A stretch of DNA of 9,504 bases, from contig PFFZ01000048.1 of NCBI GenBank assembly GCA_002781805.1, positions 675-10,178 of the forward strand, read 5' to 3'. Within the stretch, counting starts at the first letter, position 1. Each line of letters opens with the position of its first letter. Both the position numbers and the translations under genes were made by a program. The stretch comes from Nitrosopumilales archaeon CG15_BIG_FIL_POST_REV_8_21_14_020_37_12. Its GTDB lineage: Archaea; Thermoproteota; Nitrososphaeria; Nitrososphaerales; Nitrosopumilaceae. Below, in pieces: positions 1 to 6,125 of the stretch. Under the pieces are notes generated by a model. It saw only the letters and a program-made list of their open reading frames with translations. It did not search any database and was not told the origin of the DNA.

Positions 1-64
1 CAACAGCTGCTGCAATTGCGATAACTCCGATAGCAATTCCTGCATAAATCATTGTATTTGACAT
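1..64 (-). CDS. Small membrane protein, N-terminal fragment (runs off the window edge)
   Basis: The reverse strand reads ATG at 64-62 and stays open to the window edge, giving MSNTMIYAGIAIGVIAIAAAV. After a five-residue polar start, the visible part is a hydrophobic Ile/Ala/Gly-rich segment, which is what a signal anchor or first transmembrane helix looks like. An AT-rich box at 86-94 lies 22-30 nt upstream of the ATG, the same spacing as the other promoters here, and this supports both the start and the strand. Only 21 codons are visible, so no family can be named. A small single-span membrane protein or the N-terminus of a longer exported protein are both possible. Confidence 0.6.
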   Translation of the reverse strand, partial: MSNTMIYAGIAIGVIAIAAAV

Positions 65-85
65 TAAGGTATTGTCTATTTTTTT

Positions 86-94
86 GTATTAATT
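86..94 (-). promoter_or_regulatory. TATA-like box for the 1-64 gene
   Basis: On the minus strand this reads AATTAATAC, 22-30 nt before the ATG at 64. The spacing fits a leaderless archaeal promoter. The call rests on position and AT content only. Confidence 0.35.
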
Positions 95-123
95 CAGTAG
101 GTTTGCAATGCACTTGACTTTTT

Positions 124-441
124 TTATAGTGTTTCCAGTTCGATTTCGGTATTGCAATACGGCAGTCTTCCCATGTGATTTCTAAACTCTTCAATTAATT
201 GTAATTGTCTTTCTTTTGGATTCTCAGCAAATTCTCTTTGGTATGATTGTGTTTTTTGTTTACACTCATTTCCCTCAAATTCTGACTCTACATATTTTGT
301 AAACGTCTCTTCCAAATTTTTACTTTCTCCAATGTAGATCACTTCTTTATTTCGATTATACAAAACATAAACTCCTGAAACCGGCTTCACAAATTTTGCA
401 CTATCCAACCACACTCGCATTTTATCCTCTAGTAATTCCAT
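124..441 (-). CDS. GIY-YIG domain protein, probably catalytically altered
   Basis: This 105-residue protein carries the two GIY-YIG superfamily elements in order and at normal spacing: GVY at residues 23-25 and YIG at 36-38, followed by ESKNL, as in UvrC and I-TevI-like nucleases (usual form YIGxxxxL). The C-terminal part has acidic E84/E85 and the PYCN segment (94-97), whose Asn sits where the family's conserved Asn falls. The family's catalytic Arg, three residues after the Leu of that segment, is Thr46 here, so nuclease activity is doubtful. It contains only the one domain and no DNA-binding domain. The ATG at 441 is preceded by a TATA-like box at 463-470; an internal Met8 is a less likely start. 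It diverges from the helicase gene, so a shared role in DNA repair is conceivable but is inference. Confidence 0.7.
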   Translation of the reverse strand: MELLEDKMRVWLDSAKFVKPVSGVYVLYNRNKEVIYIGESKNLEETFTKYVESEFEGNECKQKTQSYQREFAENPKERQLQLIEEFRNHMGRLPYCNTEIELETL

Positions 442-462
442 AATCTTAATTGCATTTACTAG

Positions 463-470
463 ATATTAAA
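463..470 (-). promoter_or_regulatory. TATA box for the GIY-YIG gene
   Basis: The minus strand reads TTTAATAT here, 22-29 nt before the ATG at 441, close to the archaeal TTTAWATA consensus and consistent with a leaderless transcript. Confidence 0.5.
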
Positions 471-510
471 CTAGGGTAATTACTGTCTTATATCATAAGA
501 ACCTCAATGA

Positions 511-518
511 TTTTAATA
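511..518 (+). promoter_or_regulatory. TATA-like box for the helicase gene
   Basis: TTTTAATA lies 22-29 nt before the CTG at 540. This is the same distance seen between box and start codon for ilvD and the GIY-YIG gene. It places transcription start near 540 and downstream of the ATG at 507, arguing that the ATG at 507 is not the helicase start. Confidence 0.45.
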
Positions 519-539
519 TTCCAGAGATAAAGAATATCT

Positions 540-2219
540 CTGTCCCTTTTAAAAAAATTCCCCGATCAATTTTCTCCACGACAAATTCAAAGAGAGATAC
601 TCTCTGAGATTGAAATCAAGATAAAGTCCGGATACAAGAAGATTATTTTATGTGCGCCTACAGGAGTTGGCAAATCCCTTGTTGGAGCAACCGTTTCTAG
701 TTATTTTGATAGCTCATTCACAGTCACTGCATCAAAACATCTCCAAGATCAATACATCAAGGACATCCCATTTCTAAAACCCGTAAAAGGAAAGCAAAAT
801 TTTCCTTGCTTGAAAATGATGGAATCTGAAAAAATCGATATGCCAAGCAGTGCAATGCAATGGGGGTTTACCTGTGAAAAGGGACAATGCCAGGAAAAAA
901 TTACAAAAGACGGGAAAGAGACAGTAGAAGTTTGTAAATTCAAACCCACAATAAAACAAGTTGAGGAAAATACGAATAATGAAGAATCTTGTCACTATTA
1001 TTTACAAAAATACAATGCACTTGTATCAAAGCATTCTCTTTGGAATTACCATGCATTCTTTCAAATTATGAAATTTAACAAAAAACTCTTTGAGAGTTAC
1101 CTGGACAGAAAAGTGTCGGTTTTTGATGAGGCACACAAAATTGAGGACCAGATTATGCAGTTTATTGGCTTTGATATCCTAGGTGGTCAAATTGAGGAAT
1201 GTAACCTATCCCCAGATCGTTATGATTTCTCAGATTTGGATTCTATGATTAATCTTATAGATGATATCGCGTATTCATACGCAAAAAAAATCAAGGACAT
1301 AAAGGAAAGTGATGCTTACCAGAAAGATCCTGATTACCAGGTAATCACAAGATTGGAGCGTAGATATGATAGAGCCGCTCAAGCAAAAATTGATGTGTTA
1401 AGTGACAAAGACAATTTTGTGGTCAATGATCCAATTCGAGATTTGAATGGAAACATTAGATCCATTTCCATAAAACCTGTGGATGTTTCAAAATTTGCAA
1501 CTTCCTTTTTTGAAACTGATTATCAGATTTTTATGTCAGCTACAATTGACAAACAAAGTTTTTGTGAAAATATGGGATTGGATGCAACAGATGTTGCATT
1601 CATCGATACTCCAAAATCCCCGTTTCCCTTAAAGAATAGGACGATTGAACTTCTTAACATACGCCGCCTAAGTTATGGTTCGACTGAGGAAGACGAACTG
1701 GAGGTAATCAAAACAATTGATAAAATATTAGATGCGCACTATTCAGAGCGTGGGATTATATTGACATCATCTGTACCACGATGTCAAAAAATTCTTAGGT
1801 ATCTCTCTCCAAAAAATACACGACGTATAAGAATCTGTCACAGTCTGAACAAAGATGGGAAGACTCAGGATGAGATAATATCGGAGCATGCAGAAGATCC
1901 TACGGGTGTGTTGTTGTCCTCTTCATTGTGGGAAGGAGTTGATCTTAAAGATGACTTATCTAGGTTTCAAATTATTGCAAAGGTCCCATATCCAAATTAT
2001 AAAGAAAAGAGAATCAAAGCCAAAATGGAAAAATTCCCTTCATGGTATATTGCACAGACTTTGACCAAGTTATTACAGGGGTTTGGCCGCTCCATCAGAA
2101 GTGAAAATGATTGGGCCAGGACATATGTTCTGGATTCTGCCGTAAACCATGTGCTCTTTAAGGCACAAAACATGATTCCAAAGGCATACTATGATGTTTT
2201 AGGAATAGAAAATCTGTAG
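540..2219 (+). CDS. DinG/XPD-type superfamily 2 DNA helicase, likely Fe-S; start codon uncertain
   Basis: This is an ATP-dependent helicase of the Rad3/XPD/DinG group, expected to unwind DNA 5' to 3' during repair or replication. Counting from the CTG at 540 (559 residues), it shows a Q-motif-like FP...RQIQ at 8-19, Walker A APTGVGKS at 39-46, DEAH at 196-199, SAT at 333-335, WEGVDL at 464-469 and motif VI QGFGRSIRSENDW at 513-525. Between Walker A and DEAH lie five Cys (90, 112, 117, 132, 151), in the place where XPD and DinG hold a 4Fe-4S cluster. The start is a problem. The frame is open only from 531, after a TAA at 528-530, and contains no ATG, GTG or TTG until TTG 810 and ATG 816, which would remove Walker A. 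CTG 540 is chosen because of the TATA-like box at 511-518 and because the protein would begin LSLLKKFP, a sensible N-terminus. ATA at 534 is an alternative, and a mutation, sequence error or recent decay cannot be excluded. Confidence 0.85.
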   Translation: MSLLKKFPDQFSPRQIQREILSEIEIKIKSGYKKIILCAPTGVGKSLVGATVSSYFDSSFTVTASKHLQDQYIKDIPFLKPVKGKQNFPCLKMMESEKIDMPSSAMQWGFTCEKGQCQEKITKDGKETVEVCKFKPTIKQVEENTNNEESCHYYLQKYNALVSKHSLWNYHAFFQIMKFNKKLFESYLDRKVSVFDEAHKIEDQIMQFIGFDILGGQIEECNLSPDRYDFSDLDSMINLIDDIAYSYAKKIKDIKESDAYQKDPDYQVITRLERRYDRAAQAKIDVLSDKDNFVVNDPIRDLNGNIRSISIKPVDVSKFATSFFETDYQIFMSATIDKQSFCENMGLDATDVAFIDTPKSPFPLKNRTIELLNIRRLSYGSTEEDELEVIKTIDKILDAHYSERGIILTSSVPRCQKILRYLSPKNTRRIRICHSLNKDGKTQDEIISEHAEDPTGVLLSSSLWEGVDLKDDLSRFQIIAKVPYPNYKEKRIKAKMEKFPSWYIAQTLTKLLQGFGRSIRSENDWARTYVLDSAVNHVLFKAQNMIPKAYYDVLGIENL

Positions 2220-2220
2220 T

Positions 2221-2266
2221 AGATAACAGTAATTCAAAGTTGCAATGTGATTTTTTCCTGTTATCT
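2221..2266 (+). terminator. Inverted repeat with T-run after the helicase gene, possible terminator
   Basis: AGATAACAG at 2221-2229 is the exact reverse complement of CTGTTATCT at 2258-2266, giving a 9-bp stem that starts two bases after the helicase stop codon. A run of six T at 2251-2256 lies in the loop, followed by CC and then the right arm. Archaeal termination mainly needs a T-run on the non-template strand, so the T-run could terminate helicase transcription and the stem could stabilise the 3' end. The loop is long (28 nt), and chance occurrence in AT-rich DNA is possible. Confidence 0.35.
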
Positions 2267-2302
2267 CTAACTGTGTTTCGAATATACGATCTATAAACCT
2301 TG

Positions 2303-2317
2303 TGAACAAGATGTTCA
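2303..2317. promoter_or_regulatory. Dyad TGAACA-AGA-TGTTCA, possible operator
   Basis: A perfect 6-bp inverted repeat with a 3-bp spacer lies in the gap between the helicase and the 2371-2928 gene. A TATA-like CTATAAAC at 2291-2298 is immediately upstream, so a transcript from that box would start near the dyad, a typical repressor-site position. Another weak box, CTTAATTG at 2342-2349, fits the ATG at 2371 better by spacing. No regulator is known for the dyad. Confidence 0.3.
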
Positions 2318-2370
2318 TCATTTTTGAGAATTTACCAAATCCTTAATTGATTTGTTTTTTTGCAACAAAC

Positions 2371-2928
2371 ATGAACACTTCACATTTTATCAAAATAGTC
2401 AAAAGGAAAAAACACCTATCATCAAAAATCAGATTATACCTAATTGACAAGGACAACCATTATTTCATAAATAATGGTGTGATAAAGAGAGGGTTTGACT
2501 CTCAAATATTCATTACAAAAAACAGAGACAGTGTCCTGTCTGGATTCTCTAAGATGGCTTTCTTATTCGATGAGATTATTCGACTACGAATTGTACAATA
2601 TTCTGATGATCGTGACGGTGCAGAATTGCTTTATATTTTGAATTTAGTTCCTATTAATAGAAAGATTAGGGCATTTCTTGATTGGAATGTATTTTGCCCA
2701 GAATTTACACGTGATATGTCACGCCTCTTTGAGGTTAGAAATGACACCGTTCACTGTATTTCCCTAGACGAGGTAACTTACACTCCTCAGAGATCAATGT
2801 CGTTGTCCAGCAATTCTGGTTTTAAGAAATTCGTGTCTGATTTTCAGAAATCATGGAAGGTGTTGCTTGAAATATACATACAACAACAAGAAAAAATCAA
2901 CTGGAAAAAACTGGAAAAAGAAATTTAA
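2371..2928 (+). CDS. Uncharacterised protein with HEPN-like RNxxxH motif
   Basis: I do not recognise the family of this 185-residue protein. The ATG at 2371 is preferred over an in-frame TTG at 2347, which follows directly after a TAA at 2344-2346. It begins with a basic segment (KIVKRKKHLSSK), then a probable beta-rich part including HYFINNGVIKRG, then mostly predicted helix. A segment at 115-123 (RDMSRLFEV followed by R) leads to R123-N124-D125-T126-V127-H128. This RNxxxH arrangement at the end of a helical region matches the Rx4-6H catalytic signature of HEPN-fold RNases. The C-terminus is a Lys/Gln-rich helix. No transmembrane segment is seen. It follows the helicase on the same strand with a 150-base gap containing a probable terminator and a dyad, so it is probably transcribed separately. 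The HEPN assignment rests on one short motif and is tentative. Confidence 0.65.
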   Translation: MNTSHFIKIVKRKKHLSSKIRLYLIDKDNHYFINNGVIKRGFDSQIFITKNRDSVLSGFSKMAFLFDEIIRLRIVQYSDDRDGAELLYILNLVPINRKIRAFLDWNVFCPEFTRDMSRLFEVRNDTVHCISLDEVTYTPQRSMSLSSNSGFKKFVSDFQKSWKVLLEIYIQQQEKINWKKLEKEI

Positions 2929-2947
2929 TCTTTTTCTTGAATTGAAA

Positions 2948-4621
2948 TTATAGATTGGGTCTTGTAATTGCACCCTGTGCTGCAGATCCAACTAACGTTG
3001 CATATTTTGCCAAAGCACCTCGCGTGTAGTTTGGTTTTGGAGGACTCCATAGTTTTTTCCTCTCTTCTAACTCTTCTGGTGATACATGAATATCAATAAT
3101 GTTAGTTTCGGTGTCTATCGTAATTTCATCGTCATCCTTTACTAGTGCTATTGGTCCTCCAACATATGCTTCTGGGGCAACATGACCTACCATGAATCCA
3201 CGAGTTCCACCTGAAAATCTGCCATCTGTGACCATGGCAACTTTCTTTCCTAATCCCTGTCCTACAAGTGCAGCCGTAGTTGCAAGCATCTCTCTCATTC
3301 CTGGCCCTCCTTTTGGTCCCTCATATCTGATAACTACTACATGCCCTTCGTCAATTTTTCCTTTTGATACTGCATCAAATGCATATTCCTCTCTGTCAAA
3401 TACACGTGCTTTGCCTGTGAATTTGGTCATTTCCACTCCTGCTGTTTTTATTACTGCTCCTTCTGGTGCTAAAGTTCCTTTTAGAACCACTGCAGTACCA
3501 ACTGAATGTAATGGGTTGTCAATTGGTTTGATGATTTGCTGAATTGGCTCAGGAATGTCCATTGAATCTAAATTTTGTTTTATTGTATTTCCTGTCACTG
3601 TGATGCAATTGCCATGAATCAAGCCTTTTTGTTCGAGTTTTTTTAATACAAATGGAATTCCGCCAATTTTGTCAAGCGAATTCATCACATAATTTCCGCC
3701 AGGTTTCATATCTGCCAAGTGTGGCGTTTTCTTCCTGACTCTTTCAAAGTCATCATAGGTTAATTTTACATCTACCTCATTTGCCAATGCAAGCAAATGT
3801 AGTATCCCATTGGTTGAACCTCCTAATGCGTTTAGAATTGTTATTGCATTCTCAAATGCCTCAAATGTCAAGATTTCCCTTGGTGTGATATTTTGCTCCA
3901 AAAGCCTTGCACATGCTACCCCTGTGTCATAAACAATTTTCTCTCTTCTGTCATCTTCTGCAGGTGGGCTTGCGCTTCCGGGTAATGCAAGACCTATGGC
4001 TTCTGAAATCGATGCCATCGTATTTGCAGTAAACATTCCACCACAGGAACCTGCATTTGGACATGCAGTGTTTTCAATATTCTTTAGTGCTTCTAATGAT
4101 AACTGTCCTGCATCATATGCCCCTACTGCCTCATATACGTCAACAACTGTCAGCTCTTTTCCATCCAACATACCTGGCATTATAGTTCCACCATATACAA
4201 AAATAGAAGGTAAATTCAATCGAGCCATCGCCATCATTGTTCCTGGAAGACTCTTATCGCATCCCGCAATTCCCACCAATGCGTCATACTGGTGTGCACG
4301 AACCATTAACTCAATAGAGTCTGCAATTACCTCCCTAGAAACCAATGAGGATTTCATTCCTTCATGACCCATTGCAATGCCGTCACTTACTGCGATGGTT
4401 GAAAATTCTCTTGGGGTGGCGCCTCCGTCGATAACTCCTTCTTTAGCTTTGAGTGCTAATCTCGGAAGATGGATATTGCATGGTGTCGCTTCATTTCCTG
4501 TATGGCATACTCCGATGAATGGTTTACTCAAATCACCATCTGTTAATCCCATGGCTTTGTACATTGCTCTATGTGGTGCTCGTGCGGTTCCATCAACGAC
4601 ATTTCTGCTAGAAATTTCCAT
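2948..4621 (-). CDS. ilvD: Dihydroxy-acid dehydratase
   Basis: IlvD dehydrates 2,3-dihydroxy-isovalerate and 2,3-dihydroxy-3-methylvalerate to the 2-keto acids that lead to valine, leucine and isoleucine, in the cytoplasm, using an Fe-S cluster and Mg2+. The 557-residue protein has the usual family length. Visible motifs are [16 protein letters not shown] with C48, [19 protein letters not shown], the first IlvD/Edd signature [14 protein letters not shown] with C121, the [14 protein letters not shown] segment with C193, and the second signature [11 protein letters not shown] at 465-475. Three cysteines (48, 121, 193) at these places match cluster ligation in the [2Fe-2S]-type enzymes. The ATG at 4621 is chosen over a TTG at 4636 because a TATA box at 4643-4650 sits 22-29 nt before it. 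No other ilv gene is adjacent, so it appears to be a stand-alone unit. Confidence 0.97.
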   Translation of the reverse strand: MEISSRNVVDGTARAPHRAMYKAMGLTDGDLSKPFIGVCHTGNEATPCNIHLPRLALKAKEGVIDGGATPREFSTIAVSDGIAMGHEGMKSSLVSREVIADSIELMVRAHQYDALVGIAGCDKSLPGTMMAMARLNLPSIFVYGGTIMPGMLDGKELTVVDVYEAVGAYDAGQLSLEALKNIENTACPNAGSCGGMFTANTMASISEAIGLALPGSASPPAEDDRREKIVYDTGVACARLLEQNITPREILTFEAFENAITILNALGGSTNGILHLLALANEVDVKLTYDDFERVRKKTPHLADMKPGGNYVMNSLDKIGGIPFVLKKLEQKGLIHGNCITVTGNTIKQNLDSMDIPEPIQQIIKPIDNPLHSVGTAVVLKGTLAPEGAVIKTAGVEMTKFTGKARVFDREEYAFDAVSKGKIDEGHVVVIRYEGPKGGPGMREMLATTAALVGQGLGKKVAMVTDGRFSGGTRGFMVGHVAPEAYVGGPIALVKDDDEITIDTETNIIDIHVSPEELEERKKLWSPPKPNYTRGALAKYATLVGSAAQGAITRPNL

Positions 4622-4642
4622 ACAAAATAAATTCAAATTGGC

Positions 4643-4650
4643 TATAATTT
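4643..4650 (-). promoter_or_regulatory. TATA box for ilvD
   Basis: The minus strand reads AAATTATA here, 22-29 nt before the ATG at 4621. If the upstream TTG at 4636 were the start, the box would be only 7-14 nt away, so it also decides the start. Confidence 0.55.
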
Positions 4651-4692
4651 AGACTTTGTTGAAATTATCATTGATTTTTAATGATGCATAGA

Positions 4693-4699
4693 TTTTAAA
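4693..4699 (+). promoter_or_regulatory. TATA-like box for the zinc-ribbon gene
   Basis: TTTTAAA lies 23-29 nt before the GTG at 4722, the standard distance for a leaderless archaeal transcript. It forms a divergent promoter pair with that of ilvD. Confidence 0.4.
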
Positions 4700-4721
4700 C
4701 TCCTGTATTTTTTTATTTATT

Positions 4722-4928
4722 GTGGAACAAAAAGAACTCCGATGTCCAATATGTCAGGGTAACAAAGCCGAAATTGTTGGTGAGGATGTCAAATTACATG
4801 GCATGTCTCAGGACAAGGAATTCCTAACTGCATTCCTAACTGTATTGCAATGCATGCAATGTGGGTACTTTATGTTTTTTGACAATTCTGCTCAATTTAC
4901 CGAAAAAAATTCTTCAGGTGTTACTTGA
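4722..4928 (+). CDS. Small zinc-ribbon protein
   Basis: This 68-residue protein starts with GTG and has two Cys pairs, C8-P-I-C11 and C44-M-Q-C47, followed by GYFMFF. This is the pattern of a compact zinc ribbon in which four cysteines hold one Zn2+ and the second knuckle ends in an aromatic stretch. The 32 residues between the knuckles include a probable helix (KEFLTAFLTVLQ). No catalytic motif is present. Such stand-alone ribbons usually bind nucleic acid or a partner protein, but the target cannot be read from sequence. The gene diverges from ilvD and its stop codon overlaps that of the gene at 4921-5517 tail-to-tail by 8 nt. Confidence 0.75.
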   Translation: MEQKELRCPICQGNKAEIVGEDVKLHGMSQDKEFLTAFLTVLQCMQCGYFMFFDNSAQFTEKNSSGVT

Positions 4929-5517
4929 TAATGTCTTGTGCTTGTAATTCTAATAACTGGGATTCCAGCTCTTCTTGTGTTTCCCCGCCATACGAAATCA
5001 AGATTCTGTCATCCTCAGATATTTCATAATCTCTTATGTCATCTACTTTTTCTCCATTGATGTAGAATTTCAGAGAGTAATCCTCGTTAGTGCAAAAATT
5101 TCGTCCATCTTGAAATCTAAAACACTGATCATCCAATCCCAGCCCCAATGTCTCAAATAGATATCCCAACGTCACTCCAGTTGCATGTTTGTGTATTGTG
5201 GAACCGTCTCGTCCTTCAAAGTGAATCCAACTTGATTTAATTTGATATGCTGGTGCTGAAAAGTCAAAACTATCTCCAAATATTTTGACTAGTATTGCCG
5301 CATGCGCGTGATCGCTACCTAATGGCCCTGCATTTTCTGGTCCACCTGGTGCAGTTTGCGACATGGTTGCAAATGTGTATGCAGAATATCCTACGATTAC
5401 TGCAATTACAGAAAAGACGCCTACAGCTATTAATGTCTGCTTTCGTTTTTCAGAGGAACGTTTGGAAGCATAACTGTCTCTTTTTTCTTCACGCTCTCTT
5501 CTTTCTTTTCGTCCCAT
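4921..5517 (-). CDS. Membrane-anchored extracytoplasmic protein with HxH motifs and a Cys pair
   Basis: The 198-residue protein starts with about 27 highly charged, mostly basic residues (MGRKERREREEKRD), followed by one hydrophobic segment at about 28-50, so it is anchored with its C-terminus outside the cell. After a Gly/Pro-rich linker comes a folded domain with H70-A-H72, H99, H109-K-H111 and two cysteines, C132 and C142, that could form a disulphide or bind metal. The end (about 149-177) looks like a small beta domain, followed by a Glu/Gln-rich helix. My recollection is that related thaumarchaeal proteins are often labelled hypothetical or protein-disulfide isomerase; there is no CxxC here, so an isomerase label is not supported by motif. 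The His and Cys could suggest metal (for example copper) binding, which is inference. ATG 5517 has an AT-rich box at 5544-5551 upstream. Confidence 0.8.
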   Translation of the reverse strand: MGRKERREREEKRDSYASKRSSEKRKQTLIAVGVFSVIAVIVGYSAYTFATMSQTAPGGPENAGPLGSDHAHAAILVKIFGDSFDFSAPAYQIKSSWIHFEGRDGSTIHKHATGVTLGYLFETLGLGLDDQCFRFQDGRNFCTNEDYSLKFYINGEKVDDIRDYEISEDDRILISYGGETQEELESQLLELQAQDIIK

Positions 5518-5720
5518 AATATAACAAAATTTCTAAAATTACCCTAATTAACTGTTCGATGAAAAGACTGTTTTCTAGACTTTGTGTATTTTACCTCCTA
5601 AACAAAGGACAATGCGATTCGCCACCAAAATCATCATAAATAAATTCTGAATGTTCATGTTGTTGATTTTTACATTTGAAACTATCAAACAATAAATAAA
5701 ATCAAAAGTCGAAGTTTAGC
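5518..5720. other. Divergent intergenic region with two promoters
   Basis: This is the longest gap without a gene. It holds a TATA-like box for the minus gene (TTAATTAG on the minus strand, 5544-5551) and one for the plus HIT gene (5692-5700). The middle, about 5570-5660, shows no convincing RNA gene or repeat. A 12-codon ATG frame at 5612-5650 is present, but nothing supports translation. Confidence 0.5.
5692..5700 (+). promoter_or_regulatory. TATA-like box for the HIT gene
   Basis: ATAAATAAA lies 21-29 nt before the ATG at 5721, consistent with leaderless transcription. No Shine-Dalgarno sequence is present before the ATG. Confidence 0.4.
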
Positions 5721-6125
5721 ATGGATTGCATATTTTGTGACATATTGTCAGGTAAAAGAAATGGCCATTTTCTTTATCAGGATGCAAATCATGTTGCATT
5801 CTTAGACAAATATCCCATAGATGTTGGACATAGTTTAGTTGTCCCAAAAGAACACCATGAACGAATTACGGATATGGCTCCAAATTCCGTAGGTGATTTA
5901 TTTATCGTGGTTCAAAAGGTTGCAAAGGCAGTATTATCTGCAACTGGTGCTGATGCATTTAGCTTGGGCCAAAATAATGGCAAAGCTGCAAAACAAATAA
6001 TTCCACATGTACATGTTCACATTATCCCAAGATATAATCACAAAGGAACAATTTGGACAAAACGTTCTATTTCAGATGATGGTGAATTAGCCCAACTTGC
6101 AAAAAAAATCAAAGATATTATTTAG
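5721..6125 (+). CDS. HIT-family nucleotide hydrolase
   Basis: This 134-residue protein is a histidine-triad protein of the HINT/FHIT type. It has the signature HVHVHII at 96-102 with H98 as the expected nucleophile. HIT proteins hydrolyse or transfer nucleoside monophosphates from substrates such as AMP-lysine, dinucleoside polyphosphates or adenylates; the exact substrate here cannot be told. The N-terminus carries CIFC (C3, C6), and with H45 or H46 in GHSLVVPKEHH this matches the zinc-binding start of many archaeal and bacterial HIT proteins. The central QNNGKAAKQIIPH segment is the normal lead-in to the triad. The length is typical. The stop codon overlaps the end of the aRF1 gene tail-to-tail by 8 nt. 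Confidence 0.93.
   Translation: MDCIFCDILSGKRNGHFLYQDANHVAFLDKYPIDVGHSLVVPKEHHERITDMAPNSVGDLFIVVQKVAKAVLSATGADAFSLGQNNGKAAKQIIPHVHVHIIPRYNHKGTIWTKRSISDDGELAQLAKKIKDII

Noticed and set aside
507..530. ATG 507 as the helicase start
   Set aside because: The frame stops at TAA 528-530 after seven codons, and the best TATA-like box (511-518) lies downstream of it.
749..995. Two minus-strand open frames opposite the helicase
   Set aside because: They lie inside the helicase coding region, have no family features and no promoter, and are shadows of the plus-strand gene.
810..2219. TTG 810 or ATG 816 as the helicase start
   Set aside because: It would remove Walker A and motif Ia, which are encoded intact in the same open frame at about 540-800.
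3192..4652. Three plus-strand open frames opposite ilvD
   Set aside because: They are antisense to a clear IlvD coding sequence and show low-complexity, unrecognisable protein.
473..5549. Shared TAGGGTAATT-type motif near 473-482 and 5537-5547 as a regulatory site
   Set aside because: The two copies are in opposite orientation relative to the adjacent minus-strand genes and are short and AT-rich; chance is a sufficient explanation.
5612..5650. Possible 12-codon small protein in the 5518-5720 gap
   Set aside because: There is no TATA box at the right distance, no ribosome binding site and no recognisable feature; chance is likely.
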